A stretch of 43,550 nt of DNA from Robertmurraya siralis (GCF_005502275.1 NZ_SWLZ01000033.1:1-43550); one strand, 5' to 3'; positions 1 through 8,837 are shown, numbered from the stretch's first letter. Notes: a model not told the origin generated them from the letters alone. Numbers and translations are program-made.

Positions 1-470
1 CTCTATTCGGCCAAAGCGCGCGGATACCCGATCTTGAAAGTCCGGATGCGTCCTCTATTCGGCCAAAGCACGCGGATACCCGATCTTGAAAGTCCGAATG
101 CGTCCTCTATTCGGCCAAAGCACGCGGATACCCGATCTTGAAAGTCCGGATGCGTCCTCTATTCGGTCAAAGCGCGCGGATACCCGATCTTGAAAGTCCG
201 AATGCGTCCTCTATTCGGCCAAAGCGCGCGGATACCCGATCTTGAAAGTCCGAATGCGTCCTCTATTCGGCCAAAGCACGCGAATTCCCGATCTTGAAAG
301 TCCGAATGTGTCCTCTATTCGGCCAAAGCGACCCGGTTTCCTCGCCCGTTTGTCCGAGTACATGCTCTAAGCGTACACCGCGCTTGGGTTCCCTCACTAG
401 CTTGTCCGAATGCCCACTCGATTTGGCCATACTTCCTTTTTCCTTGCTTATATGGCGCTTCGCCAGAAAT
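1..470. repeat. 52-bp tandem repeat array, decaying at its right end
   Basis: Six nearly identical 52-bp units run head to tail (starts at 1, 53, 105, 157, 209, 261), each beginning CTCTATTCGG. They differ only at a few positions such as CCGGAT/CCGAAT and GCGCGCG/GCACGCG. The GTCCGAAT-type motif recurs in exact 52-bp phase at 40, 92, 144, 196, 248, 300, 352 and 404, so the array continues as two strongly diverged units after the partial unit at 313-330. Each unit boundary contains CCGAAT, nine bases, ATTCGG, a possible stem-loop. No spacers are seen, so it is not a CRISPR. The array may continue left of the window. No credible gene lies in 1-589. Confidence 0.93.
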
Positions 471-589
471 AATTTATGTTTGCGCCTTTAAATACAGGTG
501 AACGCTCCTACATGCTTCACTCTCTTGTTTTATCATTGATTCCTCTATAATATAGTAGTATTGAATGAGACGGGAAGGAGGCATGCATT

Positions 590-3500
590 TTGAATACAAG
601 GCTTACACTTAAACAAATCAAAGAAATGTGTGGAGATATCTCCTTCAAAAGAGGCGAAGCTTTTTATTCTGGAAATAAGGTTGTTTTGCAAAAAAATACA
701 TCTGATTCCTGTGATGCCATTGTCAACACAGGTGAAGGTTTTCGAGTAACGATAAAGGTGAATAATGAAGGGGAGTTGCAAACGAGTTGTAGCTGTCCAA
801 CCCTTGCTTCCTTTGAAAAAGAGTGCCAGCATACTGCCGCAGTCTTAATTGCACTCTACTATAAGCAGACTGCTCCACAGCATTCCGAGTTAGCTGAAGG
901 ATTGCTGTCTATTTTTCAAAATAGCTCGAAGCGCTCAAGTGGACAGCAGCTTCATTTTGAGGACAGACAGGTTCTGGAAACGATTTTTACCTGTATGCCG
1001 ATTGCTGGGGAAAATGGGCAAATGATGGTTGCCATAGAACTACAAGTGGAAAGCAACCCGATATTACATATTCGTGAGTTTTTAGAATGTGTTGCGAGTG
1101 GAGAAAGAAGCATACTGTCTCTAGCATTTACCTATGATCCGAGCGTGCACTGTTTTCAAAGAGAAGCCGATCAAGTGATTCATGAATTAATTCAAGTGAA
1201 TCGCGATGAAGAACTTTTGTTTGAACATATTGCCTCTGAAAAGAAGAGCCTTTTGATTGTACCACCCACTTCGTGGAAGAGACTTCTGCCATTGCTCACA
1301 AAAATTCCGCAAGCAAGGCTTAAATATGGCAGTACGGTATTTCAAGGATTACAGGTTTCAAATGAGCCTATAGATTTACAATTTGAATTTCAAGCAACAG
1401 TGGGCGTTACATACCAATTAGCCGTATCCGGATTAGATCGCCACATCCTTTTGCCGACCTATGAGTGCATATTTTGTGACGGTCAAGTTTTTCACTTGGA
1501 TTATGATGATTGTGTTAGATTAGCCAATCTACAGGAGATGCTCTTTTCTTCCAACACGAATCATATTCCAATTCCGAAAGAACAGGTTCATTACTTTTTA
1601 GAAAAAATATTGCCAGGCTTAAAAAAGCTTGGGACGGTAACGATTGCCAAGGAGTTAGAAAACAGGCTGATTCGGACACCGCTCACTGCGAAGCTGTTTT
1701 TAGATCGTGTGAAAAATCGTTTGCTTGTTGGGCTTGAATTTCATTACGGAAAATTGGTCATTAATCCAGTAGAAAACTCGAATACGGGTGTAATGATCGT
1801 CAGGGATACAAGAAAGGAAGAAGCGATTTTATCAATAATAGAAGAAAGTGAATTGACAAAAACGGATGAAGGCTATTTTCTTCATCATGAGGAGCTTGAA
1901 TATGAGTTTTTAACATATACAGTTCCCAAGCTGCAAAAACTAACGGAAGTGTATGCGACAACAGCCGTTCGAAATCGAATTATTAAAGGACATGCCCCGC
2001 CTAAAATAAAGGTGAAGTTCAAAAAGGAACGAACAAATTGGCTCGAATTTAAATTTGAAATGGATGGGATTCCGGAAACGCAAATTCGTGAGCTTTTGCA
2101 GGCATTAGAAGAAAAACGGAAATATTACCGTTTGCGCAACGGTTCATTACTTTCATTAGAGACGAGAGAGTTTGAAGAGATTAAGCGTTTTTTAAAGGCG
2201 GTTCCCATTCAAGAAGAAATAGATGCTTCATTTGAGCTGCCACTGGTAAAAGGGATCGCATTTCTTGATGTCATAATGGAAAATGACCTCTTTAGCCCCG
2301 AAGAGTCTTTTCGTGAATTTTTAAAAGAAATGACTGAACCGGAAGCTAGTCGTACCAACGTTCCTGCCAATTTGGCACATGTGTTGCGCGATTATCAAAA
2401 GCGCGGCTATCAATGGATGAAAACCCTCGCTAGCTATGGATTTGGCGGAGTTTTGGCAGATGATATGGGGTTGGGGAAAACGGTGCAGAGCATCGCCTAT
2501 ATCGAGTCGGTGATGGAAGATATCCGCAAGCATACACTTCCAGTCTTGATTGTTTGCCCATCTTCTGTCACATATAACTGGCTAAATGAATTAGGGAAAT
2601 TCACACCAGGAACTAAAGTAGCTGTCATCAATGGGGAAAGAAAGGATAGGGTAAGACTTTATCAACATTTGCAGGAGAAGGATGTCTGGATTATTTCCTA
2701 TACATTGCTTCGGAAGGATGTTAGTTTGCTTGAACGGGAAAAATTTCATACCATTTTCTTTGATGAAGCACAGGCATTTAAAAACCCAATGACGCAAACG
2801 GCAAAAGCTGTCAAGAAGCTTCATGCCGATTATCGTTTTGCATTAACAGGGACGCCAGTGGAGAATTCTAGTGAGGAGCTTTGGTCCATTTTCCATGTTG
2901 TTTTTCCAGAGCTTTTTAGAGGATTGAAGCAATATGCCAATTTAACTTCAAAGCAAATTGCAAGAAGAACGCGTCCGTTTCTCCTCCGCCGTATGAAGGA
3001 AGATGTCCTTGGTGAATTACCAGAGAAAATTGCGCTTCAAGAATCGGTTGAGCTTTTCAGCGAACAAAAGAAACTGTATGCTGCCTATTTGGCAAAGCTT
3101 AAAAATGATACGCTTAAGCATTTGGACAAGAATACAATCCGAAAAAACCGGATTAGAATTTTGGCTGGTTTGACGAGATTAAGGCAAATTTGTTGTCATC
3201 CTGCTCTGTTTGTTGATGGCTATAAAGGGAACTCGGCAAAGTTTGCCAAATTAATGAATATTGTTGTGGAAGCTAAGCTATCTGGCAGGAGAGTTTTGAT
3301 TTTTTCCCAATTTACGAAAATGCTTGATTTAATAGGCAGAGAACTAGCTGAACAGGGTGAATCCTTTTTTTACCTTGATGGGAATACCCCGGCAGAGGAA
3401 CGAATAGAGATTTGCAATCGATTTAATCAAGGAGAGCATAACTTCTTTCTTATTTCCCTGAAAGCCGGTGGGACAGGACTAAATTTAACTGGAGCAGATA

Positions 3501-3745
3501 CGGTTATTTTATACGATCTTTGGTGGAATCCAGCAGTGGAGGAGCAGGCAGCAGATCGGGCTCATCGGATTGGGCAGATGAACACGGTAAAAGTCATTAA
3601 ATTGATTTCCAAAGGGACGATTGAAGAGAAGATCGATGAACTTCAGGATAAAAAACGTCATCTTATCGATGAACTCATTAAGTCATCAGATCATAATGCA
3701 TGGGCATTAACAGACGAAGATATTCGCGATCTTTTGCAAATTTAG
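590..3745 (+). CDS. SNF2-family DEAD/DEAH helicase with N-terminal SWIM zinc finger
   Basis: A 1051-residue predicted ATP-dependent DNA translocase of the SNF2/RapA type. The N-terminus has a SWIM motif (CxC at residues 67 and 69, then C79 and H81), expected to bind zinc and nucleic acid or protein. A long poorly conserved middle follows. The SNF2 ATPase core starts near residue 600: Walker A DDMGLGKT near 625, DEAQ box near 725, and motif VI QAADRAHRIGQ near 986 in the C-terminal helicase lobe. The TTG start at 590 is chosen because AAGGAGG lies 8 bases upstream; an ATG at 583 is out of frame. It stands alone, with a strong hairpin just after its stop. The cellular role of these SWIM-SNF2 proteins in Bacillus is not established. 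Confidence 0.93.
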   Translation: MNTRLTLKQIKEMCGDISFKRGEAFYSGNKVVLQKNTSDSCDAIVNTGEGFRVTIKVNNEGELQTSCSCPTLASFEKECQHTAAVLIALYYKQTAPQHSELAEGLLSIFQNSSKRSSGQQLHFEDRQVLETIFTCMPIAGENGQMMVAIELQVESNPILHIREFLECVASGERSILSLAFTYDPSVHCFQREADQVIHELIQVNRDEELLFEHIASEKKSLLIVPPTSWKRLLPLLTKIPQARLKYGSTVFQGLQVSNEPIDLQFEFQATVGVTYQLAVSGLDRHILLPTYECIFCDGQVFHLDYDDCVRLANLQEMLFSSNTNHIPIPKEQVHYFLEKILPGLKKLGTVTIAKELENRLIRTPLTAKLFLDRVKNRLLVGLEFHYGKLVINPVENSNTGVMIVRDTRKEEAILSIIEESELTKTDEGYFLHHEELEYEFLTYTVPKLQKLTEVYATTAVRNRIIKGHAPPKIKVKFKKERTNWLEFKFEMDGIPETQIRELLQALEEKRKYYRLRNGSLLSLETREFEEIKRFLKAVPIQEEIDASFELPLVKGIAFLDVIMENDLFSPEESFREFLKEMTEPEASRTNVPANLAHVLRDYQKRGYQWMKTLASYGFGGVLADDMGLGKTVQSIAYIESVMEDIRKHTLPVLIVCPSSVTYNWLNELGKFTPGTKVAVINGERKDRVRLYQHLQEKDVWIISYTLLRKDVSLLEREKFHTIFFDEAQAFKNPMTQTAKAVKKLHADYRFALTGTPVENSSEELWSIFHVVFPELFRGLKQYANLTSKQIARRTRPFLLRRMKEDVLGELPEKIALQESVELFSEQKKLYAAYLAKLKNDTLKHLDKNTIRKNRIRILAGLTRLRQICCHPALFVDGYKGNSAKFAKLMNIVVEAKLSGRRVLIFSQFTKMLDLIGRELAEQGESFFYLDGNTPAEERIEICNRFNQGEHNFFLISLKAGGTGLNLTGADTVILYDLWWNPAVEEQAADRAHRIGQMNTVKVIKLISKGTIEEKIDELQDKKRHLIDELIKSSDHNAWALTDEDIRDLLQI

Positions 3746-3747
3746 CT

Positions 3748-3770
3748 CAGTGGGGAGCATCTCCCCACTG
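3748..3770. terminator. Hairpin between convergent helicase gene and yfhD
   Basis: CAGTGGGGAG, a three-base loop and CTCCCCACTG form a perfect 10-bp stem between two convergent stop codons. Neither side has a T-run, so it is an atypical terminator or an mRNA 3' stabiliser. Confidence 0.6.
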
Positions 3771-3779
3771 AAAATGGTG

Positions 3780-3962
3780 CTATTTATTCTTTTTGGCTCT
3801 CTTATCAGCGGCATTTGAGCGTGCCATCGCCTCTAAATCATCATGATCGGCTAAATCACGGTCAAATTCAACATCAAGCCCGTCAGATTTCATGTTTTTT
3901 GGTACTTGCGGCAATTTCGCCTTGTTTTTATCTCTTGTTTTATGTCCTTGTGCTCGACCCAC
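3780..3962 (-). CDS. yfhD: YfhD-family small protein
   Basis: A 60-residue, highly charged protein matching the small Bacillus YfhD family: it begins GRAQGHKTRDKNKAKLPQVP, has an acidic middle and ends in a Lys-rich tail. The open frame extends further upstream, but the start is placed at GTG 3962, where AAAGGGG lies 8 bases before it and the family N-terminus begins. Function is unknown. It is followed on the same strand by yfhE and yfhF in the B. subtilis order. No membrane segment is seen. Confidence 0.8.
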   Translation of the reverse strand: MGRAQGHKTRDKNKAKLPQVPKNMKSDGLDVEFDRDLADHDDLEAMARSNAADKRAKKNK

Positions 3963-4045
3963 TAGGAAAACCCCTTTCCAAGAAAAAAGTACGGAAAACA
4001 CGAATGTTTCCATACTTATTTTTCACTTTCAAGCTAAAAAATATG

Positions 4046-4174
4046 TTAATGTCTTGCCTTCTTTTTGCTAAAACCGCCTGCTTGGTCAGCGAGCTTAAAT
4101 TCATGGGAATAGATGACTTCCTGCATACTGGATAATGTGCTTTTTGACTTATCTTTCCTTTTCTTATCAGACAA
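4046..4174 (-). CDS. yfhE: YfhE-family small protein
   Basis: A 42-residue basic protein containing STLSSMQEVIYSHEFKLADQ and a Lys-rich C-terminus (GGFSKKKARH), the pattern of the Bacillus YfhE family; function unknown. An ATG at 4183 directly abuts the Shine-Dalgarno GGAGGG with no spacer, so the in-frame TTG at 4174, about nine bases after it, is the better start; using the ATG would add three residues. It lies between yfhD and yfhF on the same strand, as in B. subtilis. Confidence 0.75.
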   Translation of the reverse strand: MSDKKRKDKSKSTLSSMQEVIYSHEFKLADQAGGFSKKKARH

Positions 4175-4237
4175 CGTAATCATCCCTCCTTATTCAATAC
4201 ACTTCCTATTTTTCCCTTATTAGGAGGGGATAATACG

Positions 4238-5137
4238 TTAATTTTCATAAATGTCCGCTAAGGCAGAAGCAATTTCTTTATATTGAAATTGGTAGCCTGC
4301 TTGTTGTAATTTAGTCGGAAGAACATGCTGTCCTTCTAAAACTAATAGGCTCATCTCACCGAGGAGCGCTTTTAACATAAACGCTGGTGTTGGGAACCAA
4401 TGAGGTCTATTCGTCGCTTTTGCTAATGACTTTCCCAATTGCTCCATTTTTACTGGAACAGGTGCAGTGAAATTAACAGAGCCTGAAAGATTTTCATTCT
4501 CGATTGCAAAAATGATTCCATTTACGACATCATCAAGATGGATCCAAGACATCCATTGCTGCCCAGTACCTAGGTTTCCACCTGCGAATAATTTATACGG
4601 AAGAGCCATTCTTGGCAAAGCACCTTCTTTTTTGTCTAAAATTATACCGAATCGACATAAAACCGTGCGAACATTGAGATGGGTCGCCTCCAATGCTTTT
4701 TCTTCCCATTGTTTAACGGTGGAAGCAAGAAAATCGCTACCCGCTGACGCGTCTGCTTCAGTATAACGATCATGTAATGAAGTCCCATAAAAGCCAATTG
4801 CACTTGCGTTTAGGAATACTTTTGGTTTTGTGGGAAGCTGTTTCATTATTTGCAGTACTTCTACCACTGTTTGGAGACGGCTCTGGACGATAAGCTGTTT
4901 ACGTGTTGACGTCCAGCGTCCAGCTCCGATTGATTCACCGGCTAAATTCATCATCACATCGATTTCTTTTAACTGTCCAGCGGGATCGCTTCCTTCTGTT
5001 AACCATTGTATGTACTTGATATCTCCGTTCTTTGCTGGACTGCGGGTAAGAATGAATACTTCATGACCTTGCTCAATGAGACGTTTCGTCAAGGCATTTC
5101 CAACAAAGCCGCTTCCGCCTGCTATGGCAATTCTCAT
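4238..5137 (-). CDS. yfhF: YfhF, NAD(P)-dependent epimerase/dehydratase-like SDR (TIGR01777 type)
   Basis: A 299-residue extended SDR protein. The N-terminus MRIAIAGGSGFVGNALTKRL carries the GxxGxxG dinucleotide-binding motif. A motif NLAGESIGAGRW near residues 65-76 and a C-terminal segment with MLKALLGEMSLLVLEGQ are characteristic of the TIGR01777/DUF1731 epimerase subfamily. The substrate is unknown. The ATG start has AAGGAGG nine bases upstream. It is divergent from recX across a 319-bp spacer. The assignment to family is firm; enzymatic activity is inferred only. Confidence 0.9.
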   Translation of the reverse strand: MRIAIAGGSGFVGNALTKRLIEQGHEVFILTRSPAKNGDIKYIQWLTEGSDPAGQLKEIDVMMNLAGESIGAGRWTSTRKQLIVQSRLQTVVEVLQIMKQLPTKPKVFLNASAIGFYGTSLHDRYTEADASAGSDFLASTVKQWEEKALEATHLNVRTVLCRFGIILDKKEGALPRMALPYKLFAGGNLGTGQQWMSWIHLDDVVNGIIFAIENENLSGSVNFTAPVPVKMEQLGKSLAKATNRPHWFPTPAFMLKALLGEMSLLVLEGQHVLPTKLQQAGYQFQYKEIASALADIYEN

Positions 5138-5456
5138 GTGAATTGTCCTCCTTTTAGTTCGTTATTAATAAATTAGCTTCTATCTCATAAAAGTCCTTTA
5201 TTTTTGAAGCTGTTTTAAAAATCCTGCTACTGGTTCGCTGCTTTTTTTGTTTTAAGAGCAGGCTTTGTTAACCAGAATTACTGAAATAATCATTATGTGT
5301 GAAACCAAAGTTTCACTCGTCTTTCAGTTATAAAGAAAGGTCTAAGAGAAAATGGGCCAAAAATCAACATGACATATAAAGCCTAAAAGTAAAGCAATAG
5401 TTTTCATAAAGACATAATTGGATGGCATGTGGTACATTTATAGGGAGGTGAGATGA
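5138..5456. promoter_or_regulatory. Divergent intergenic region yfhF/recX with an inverted repeat
   Basis: A 319-bp gap without a credible gene. It contains GTGAAAC-CAAA-GTTTCAC (5299-5316), a 7-bp-arm inverted repeat without a following T-run, which could be an operator. AGGGAGGTGAG just before 5457 is the recX ribosome binding site. No convincing LexA box was seen. Confidence 0.4.
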
Positions 5457-6266
5457 ATGGCTATCATTACAAAAATCACCGTCCAAAAAAAGAACACTGA
5501 GCGATATAATATCTTCTTGGACCATGGAAAAGGTGAAGAATATGCTTTTAGCGTCGATGAAGATGTGTTGATAAAATGTAATTTAAAAAAAGGTCTCGAG
5601 CTTGATGACTTTGCGCTCATGGAAATTCACTACCATGATGATATTAGGAAGGCGTACAATTTGGCTATTCATTTTTTATCAAGAAAAATGAGAACGGAGC
5701 AGGAGGTTCGAAAATATTTAGCTGAGAAAGAGGTTGAAGCGCCTGTTATACAAGAAGTCATTCATAAATTGGATGAGTATCAGTTTTTAAACGATGAAGA
5801 GTATGCTTTAGCTTTCGTCCGAACGCAAATGAATACAACTGACAAGGGAATTGAGGCAATTCACCGTGAACTGAAGGAGAAGGGAGTTGCTCCCGCTTTA
5901 ATGGAACAAGCCTTAAAGGAGTACCCGTTTGAACGGCAAGTGGAAAAGGCAACAGAGCTTTGGGCAAAGGTGCTTAAGAAAGGTTCACGTGAGTCCGAAA
6001 GAATGGCAAAGCAGAAAGCGGAACAACATTTAATTCGTAAAGGCTATCCTTTTGAGGTGATTACAGTAGCAGCAGAGGCGCATGATGAGTTGAAAGATGT
6101 TGATGAGGAAATGAAGGCGTTAAGATTCCAAGGAGAAAAAGCTCACAGGAAGTATGTCCAGTATGATGGCTATGAATATGAGCAAAAAATGAAACAAGCT
6201 TTATATCGCAAAGGCTTTTCGCTCGACATGATTGCCCAGTTTTTAGAAGAAATGAAGAACCGATAA
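5457..6266 (+). CDS. recX: Recombination regulator RecX
   Basis: A 269-residue RecX protein, the length usual for Bacillus RecX (yfhG). It consists of helical three-helix repeats with family signatures ALNLAIHFL-like (residues ~62-72), LSRKMRTEQEVRKYL and the GYPFEVI-type ends of repeats. RecX binds RecA-ssDNA filaments and modulates their extension in the cytoplasm. The ATG start is six bases after GGGAGGTGAGATGA. Its TAA overlaps the first in-frame ATG of the next frame, so it is likely cotranscribed with yfhH. Nearby recA is absent, as normal for Bacillus. Confidence 0.95.
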   Translation: MAIITKITVQKKNTERYNIFLDHGKGEEYAFSVDEDVLIKCNLKKGLELDDFALMEIHYHDDIRKAYNLAIHFLSRKMRTEQEVRKYLAEKEVEAPVIQEVIHKLDEYQFLNDEEYALAFVRTQMNTTDKGIEAIHRELKEKGVAPALMEQALKEYPFERQVEKATELWAKVLKKGSRESERMAKQKAEQHLIRKGYPFEVITVAAEAHDELKDVDEEMKALRFQGEKAHRKYVQYDGYEYEQKMKQALYRKGFSLDMIAQFLEEMKNR

Positions 6267-6283
6267 TGGGGAGTGGCAACAAC

Positions 6284-6604
6284 ATGGAAGATAAAAGATA
6301 TAGTGAACTAAGCGAATATGAACTTCAACAAGAAATTGCCAGACTAAAGGAACAAGCGCGCAAAGCTGAACAAATGGGAATGGTCAATGAGTTTGCGGTT
6401 CTTGAGCGCAAAGCGATTATGGCTAAGGCATATTTAATGAATCCAAATGACATTAAAAAAGAAGAGATTTATGAAATAGAAGGGGATCCAGGGAAATATT
6501 TTCAAGTCTCCTATTTGAATGGAGTATTTGCATGGGGATACCGCCTTGGAGAGAGTAAGGAAAAGGAAGCATTGCCAATATCGATGCTAAGAGAGCTAAA
6601 ATAA
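6284..6604 (+). CDS. yfhH: YfhH family protein (DUF1811)
   Basis: A 106-residue conserved Bacillus protein of unknown function, beginning MEDKRYSELSEYELQQEIAR, with a helical N-terminus (ARKAEQMGMVNEFAVLERKA) and a small beta-rich C-terminal domain (YFQVSYLNGVFAWGYRLGES). The frame is open from an ATG at 6266 overlapping the recX stop, but GGGGAG at 6268-6273 points to the ATG at 6284, which also matches the family N-terminus. It is cotranscribed with recX and ends in a perfect hairpin. Confidence 0.9.
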   Translation: MEDKRYSELSEYELQQEIARLKEQARKAEQMGMVNEFAVLERKAIMAKAYLMNPNDIKKEEIYEIEGDPGKYFQVSYLNGVFAWGYRLGESKEKEALPISMLRELK

Positions 6605-6626
6605 CCAGAGGCAAAGCTCTGGTTAT
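6601..6626. terminator. Hairpin between convergent yfhH and YpzG-like gene
   Basis: ATAACCAGAG, six bases, CTCTGGTTAT: a perfect 10-bp stem overlapping the yfhH stop. On the minus strand it runs into TTATTTTAG, so it probably terminates the convergent small gene and possibly both. Confidence 0.6.
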
Positions 6627-6652
6627 TCGATTGACGAAGGTGTGTAATTAAA

Positions 6653-6811
6653 TTAAGAGTTTTTTCGAATTTGACGGTGGAGGATAATAATATCTTGCGT
6701 TTCCTTAGTTTCTCCATTAACTTGAGAATGTGCATGCTTCGAACGATAATGTGGCGAAGTAAATGGGCTAGAATATGGATTTTGATCAAAAAACTTTTTC
6801 GAATTTCCCAT
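6653..6811 (-). CDS. YpzG-like small protein
   Basis: A 52-residue protein, MGNSKKFFDQNPYSSPFTSP then HYRSKHAHSQVNGETKETQD, ending in a basic tail. The PF14139 YpzG family has the same SPF...KHAHSQVNGET pattern, so the assignment is by recognition of that signature. Function is unknown. GGGAGG lies ten bases before the ATG at 6811; an upstream in-frame ATG at 6853 lacks a ribosome binding site. It sits downstream of sspK on the same strand. Confidence 0.75.
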   Translation of the reverse strand: MGNSKKFFDQNPYSSPFTSPHYRSKHAHSQVNGETKETQDIIILHRQIRKNS

Positions 6812-6871
6812 TTTAAGCAAGCCTCCCAGAAAAATGATTTCAGAGAAATGCACGGGTCCAAGGAACTGCGT

Positions 6872-7048
6872 CTATTCGAAAAGCTCAGATGTGTCAGATT
6901 CTCGATTATTCGATGCCCTCATCCGTTCTTGCGGATGAGTATTTGTGGTGCCGTTGGCCCTTTTCGAGGCGTATTCTGATTTTGCTCGAGGCTCACCCTC
7001 GAACTTGTTTTGATTTTCATACGGGAAACCTTTAGCCTTATTGCGCAA
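6872..7048 (-). CDS. sspK: Small acid-soluble spore protein K
   Basis: A 58-residue protein starting at TTG 7048 (AGGGGG eight bases upstream) and reading [20 protein letters not shown], then [20 protein letters not shown] and RMRAS. This matches SspK, a minor spore-core protein expressed in the forespore. The segment after RMRAS ([12 protein letters not shown]) is longer than the short tail I recall for B. subtilis SspK. It is divergent from yfhJ and was overlooked in simple ATG-based calling because of its TTG start. Confidence 0.9.
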   Translation of the reverse strand: MRNKAKGFPYENQNKFEGEPRAKSEYASKRANGTTNTHPQERMRASNNRESDTSELFE

Positions 7049-7182
7049 AACAGTTACCCCCTTAAAGAGTCTTAAAATACGTGAAAAGCACTAAATGCTA
7101 ACCACGTATTCATAGTATGAGCGCATTGCCGAGTAAGTATCATGATTTCAACAAACAAAAAGTTGCCAGCGAGGTGAAAGAA

Positions 7183-7446
7183 ATGCAGGAATACCAGCAA
7201 AAATTAGTGGAGCTTTTACTTGAAAAAAATACAAAATTATCCGTTCATCAAGCGCAAACGTGGGTGGAGCTTTTATGGGATGACTTTGAAACAACGCGAG
7301 CGAAAGCAGGGCGGGAATATAAGGGCAGCGAGATGACTGAAAAAATTGTCCGGCAATGGATTGAAAATTATGGTGAGAAGCTTCACGAGTTTTTCGCAAC
7401 GAACCCAAAATATAGTCACTTATTTGAGGATCAGAAAGAGCACTAA
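7183..7446 (+). CDS. yfhJ: YfhJ (WVELL family protein)
   Basis: An 87-residue protein with the signature SVHQAQTWVELLWDDFETTR, which names the WVELL family of Bacillus; function unknown. The frame is open from an ATG at 7117, but GAGGTG seven bases before the ATG at 7183 and the family N-terminus MQEYQQKLVELLLEKN favour the later start. It is divergent from sspK. Confidence 0.9.
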   Translation: MQEYQQKLVELLLEKNTKLSVHQAQTWVELLWDDFETTRAKAGREYKGSEMTEKIVRQWIENYGEKLHEFFATNPKYSHLFEDQKEH

Positions 7447-7605
7447 AATGCTTTTTTAGAGCAGATGTCGATTTTTTACAATTGTGCGAGTTTTCAGGAA
7501 AATTGAGTGCTTTCTCACAGAGAGCCTATTGATTAAATGCGCAAATTTTGAACGCAATTTTCCGCAGCTTTTGATTTAATTGCGGGTCTCACTCTAAATG
7601 AGGTA
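7447..7605. other. Intergenic segment with degenerate GATTAAATGCG-like repeats
   Basis: Between convergent yfhJ and yfhP. It contains loosely repeated motifs GATTTTTTACAATTGTGCG, GATTAAATGCGCAAA and GATTTAATTGCGGG, about 40-65 bp apart. No gene is supported. Confidence 0.4.
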
Positions 7606-7607
7606 GA

Positions 7608-7645
7608 GCAAAAAAAGAGTACCACTTTTTGATACTCTTCTTTTT
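7608..7645 (-). terminator. Rho-independent terminator of yfhP
   Basis: GAGTA (7617-7621) pairs with TACTC (7633-7637), extended by A/T pairs. On the minus strand the stem is followed by seven Ts; on the plus strand by TTCTTTTT, so it may also serve yfhJ. Confidence 0.75.
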
Positions 7646-7658
7646 GCCTCTAACAGGT

Positions 7659-8639
7659 TTAATTCGGAATGATTTCCAGTTTTTTTCTTAATTTTTCTTC
7701 GCTAAATATCCAGCCTGTATAGGAAGTAACAATATTTAGCTCTTGATCAAGCTGAACAACGGCGACAAAGGGATAATGATCCTTGCTGCGATAGCGTAAA
7801 TCGATAAATTTCACTTCATAGTAATTGTCATATTCGTCAACTTCCCAACGGTAGACGGGAGAAAAAGAAAGAAAAGCAGATAAATTTTCATCTTTTTTCG
7901 CGGCGGCAATGACTGGAGACGATGGTACTTTTACTCGATTAAATTGATCGATAATGGTGACATCATTGTTGTGGGCACGGCCGACAAAAAATTGATTGTT
8001 ATTCATGACTGCAATGCGCCATTGATGAAATTTCATTGTTGGTGAAATGATGATGTCGGTAGCATTGGGAATGAGAGCCCGAACCTCCTTCATTACCTTA
8101 CGCTGCGTAAAAAAGCGAACAAAATAATAAAAGACAAGAATTATATACAGAGTTAAGAAGGTGTAGCCAGGATGGCCACCTAACATCCAAATGATGATTC
8201 CAAGCACATGCAATCCAAAAATGTAGGGATCGAATGTATTGATCACTCCGAGTGCGATCCATTTCGATGAGAAGGGTCGCAATGCTTGAGTACCGTAAGC
8301 ATTAAAAATGTCGACAAAAACGTGTAGGAAAACCGCAAGAAATGTCCAAAGCCATAAATGCAGAAGGTTCGCTTCTGGAAAAAAAGGATAAATAACCGCC
8401 GTGATCGCAATTGGCCATAATAACACAGCCGGAATAGAGTGCGTGATTCCACGGTGATTCCGAATGTAAACAGCATTATTTTTAAGTTTAAGAACAGTAT
8501 CAACATCAGGAGCCTGTGATCCGACGATGGTTCCAACCATGACGCTCGTTGCAGTAGCAGCACTTCCCGCAACAACCGGATCAAGTGTAGCAAGCCCTCC
8601 AAGGGCAAGCCCCATAACTAGGTGTGTGCCAGTGTCCAA
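7659..8639 (-). CDS. yfhP: YfhP, membrane-bound metal-dependent hydrolase family
   Basis: A 326-residue protein of the YdjM/DUF457 family. The N-terminus has MDTGTHLVMGLALGGLA, then an acidic PDVDTV motif and NHRGITHS, the conserved His/Asp set of this family. Hydrophobic segments at roughly residues 75-95, 95-110, 130-175 suggest several membrane helices, followed by a soluble C-terminal half. The TTG start has AGGAGG ten bases upstream. In B. subtilis YfhP is a repressor/regulator-like membrane protein of its neighbourhood; a hydrolase activity is not proven. Terminated at 7608-7645. Confidence 0.9.
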   Translation of the reverse strand: MDTGTHLVMGLALGGLATLDPVVAGSAATATSVMVGTIVGSQAPDVDTVLKLKNNAVYIRNHRGITHSIPAVLLWPIAITAVIYPFFPEANLLHLWLWTFLAVFLHVFVDIFNAYGTQALRPFSSKWIALGVINTFDPYIFGLHVLGIIIWMLGGHPGYTFLTLYIILVFYYFVRFFTQRKVMKEVRALIPNATDIIISPTMKFHQWRIAVMNNNQFFVGRAHNNDVTIIDQFNRVKVPSSPVIAAAKKDENLSAFLSFSPVYRWEVDEYDNYYEVKFIDLRYRSKDHYPFVAVVQLDQELNIVTSYTGWIFSEEKLRKKLEIIPN

Positions 8640-8837
8640 AAGGATGAACCTCCTTGTAGGATAGAGTGAAATGATCCAGTATAGGCAAAATGCTCTGCCT
8701 TAAAGACTAATTAATATATAATAATTTTAACAACATGTGCGCTGTAAATATAGTTTTTTCCGGTATTTTTATAAATTGTTTCAAATAAACTTCACAAATA
8801 TTTATTATTAATATGTTTGACACCAGGAGGCACATTC

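Noticed and set aside
1-330. CRISPR array
   Set aside because: Units are contiguous 52-bp tandem repeats with no unique spacers; no cas genes seen.
294-491. 65-codon plus-strand frame in the repeat array
   Set aside because: Runs through decaying repeat units, has no ribosome binding site or recognisable sequence.
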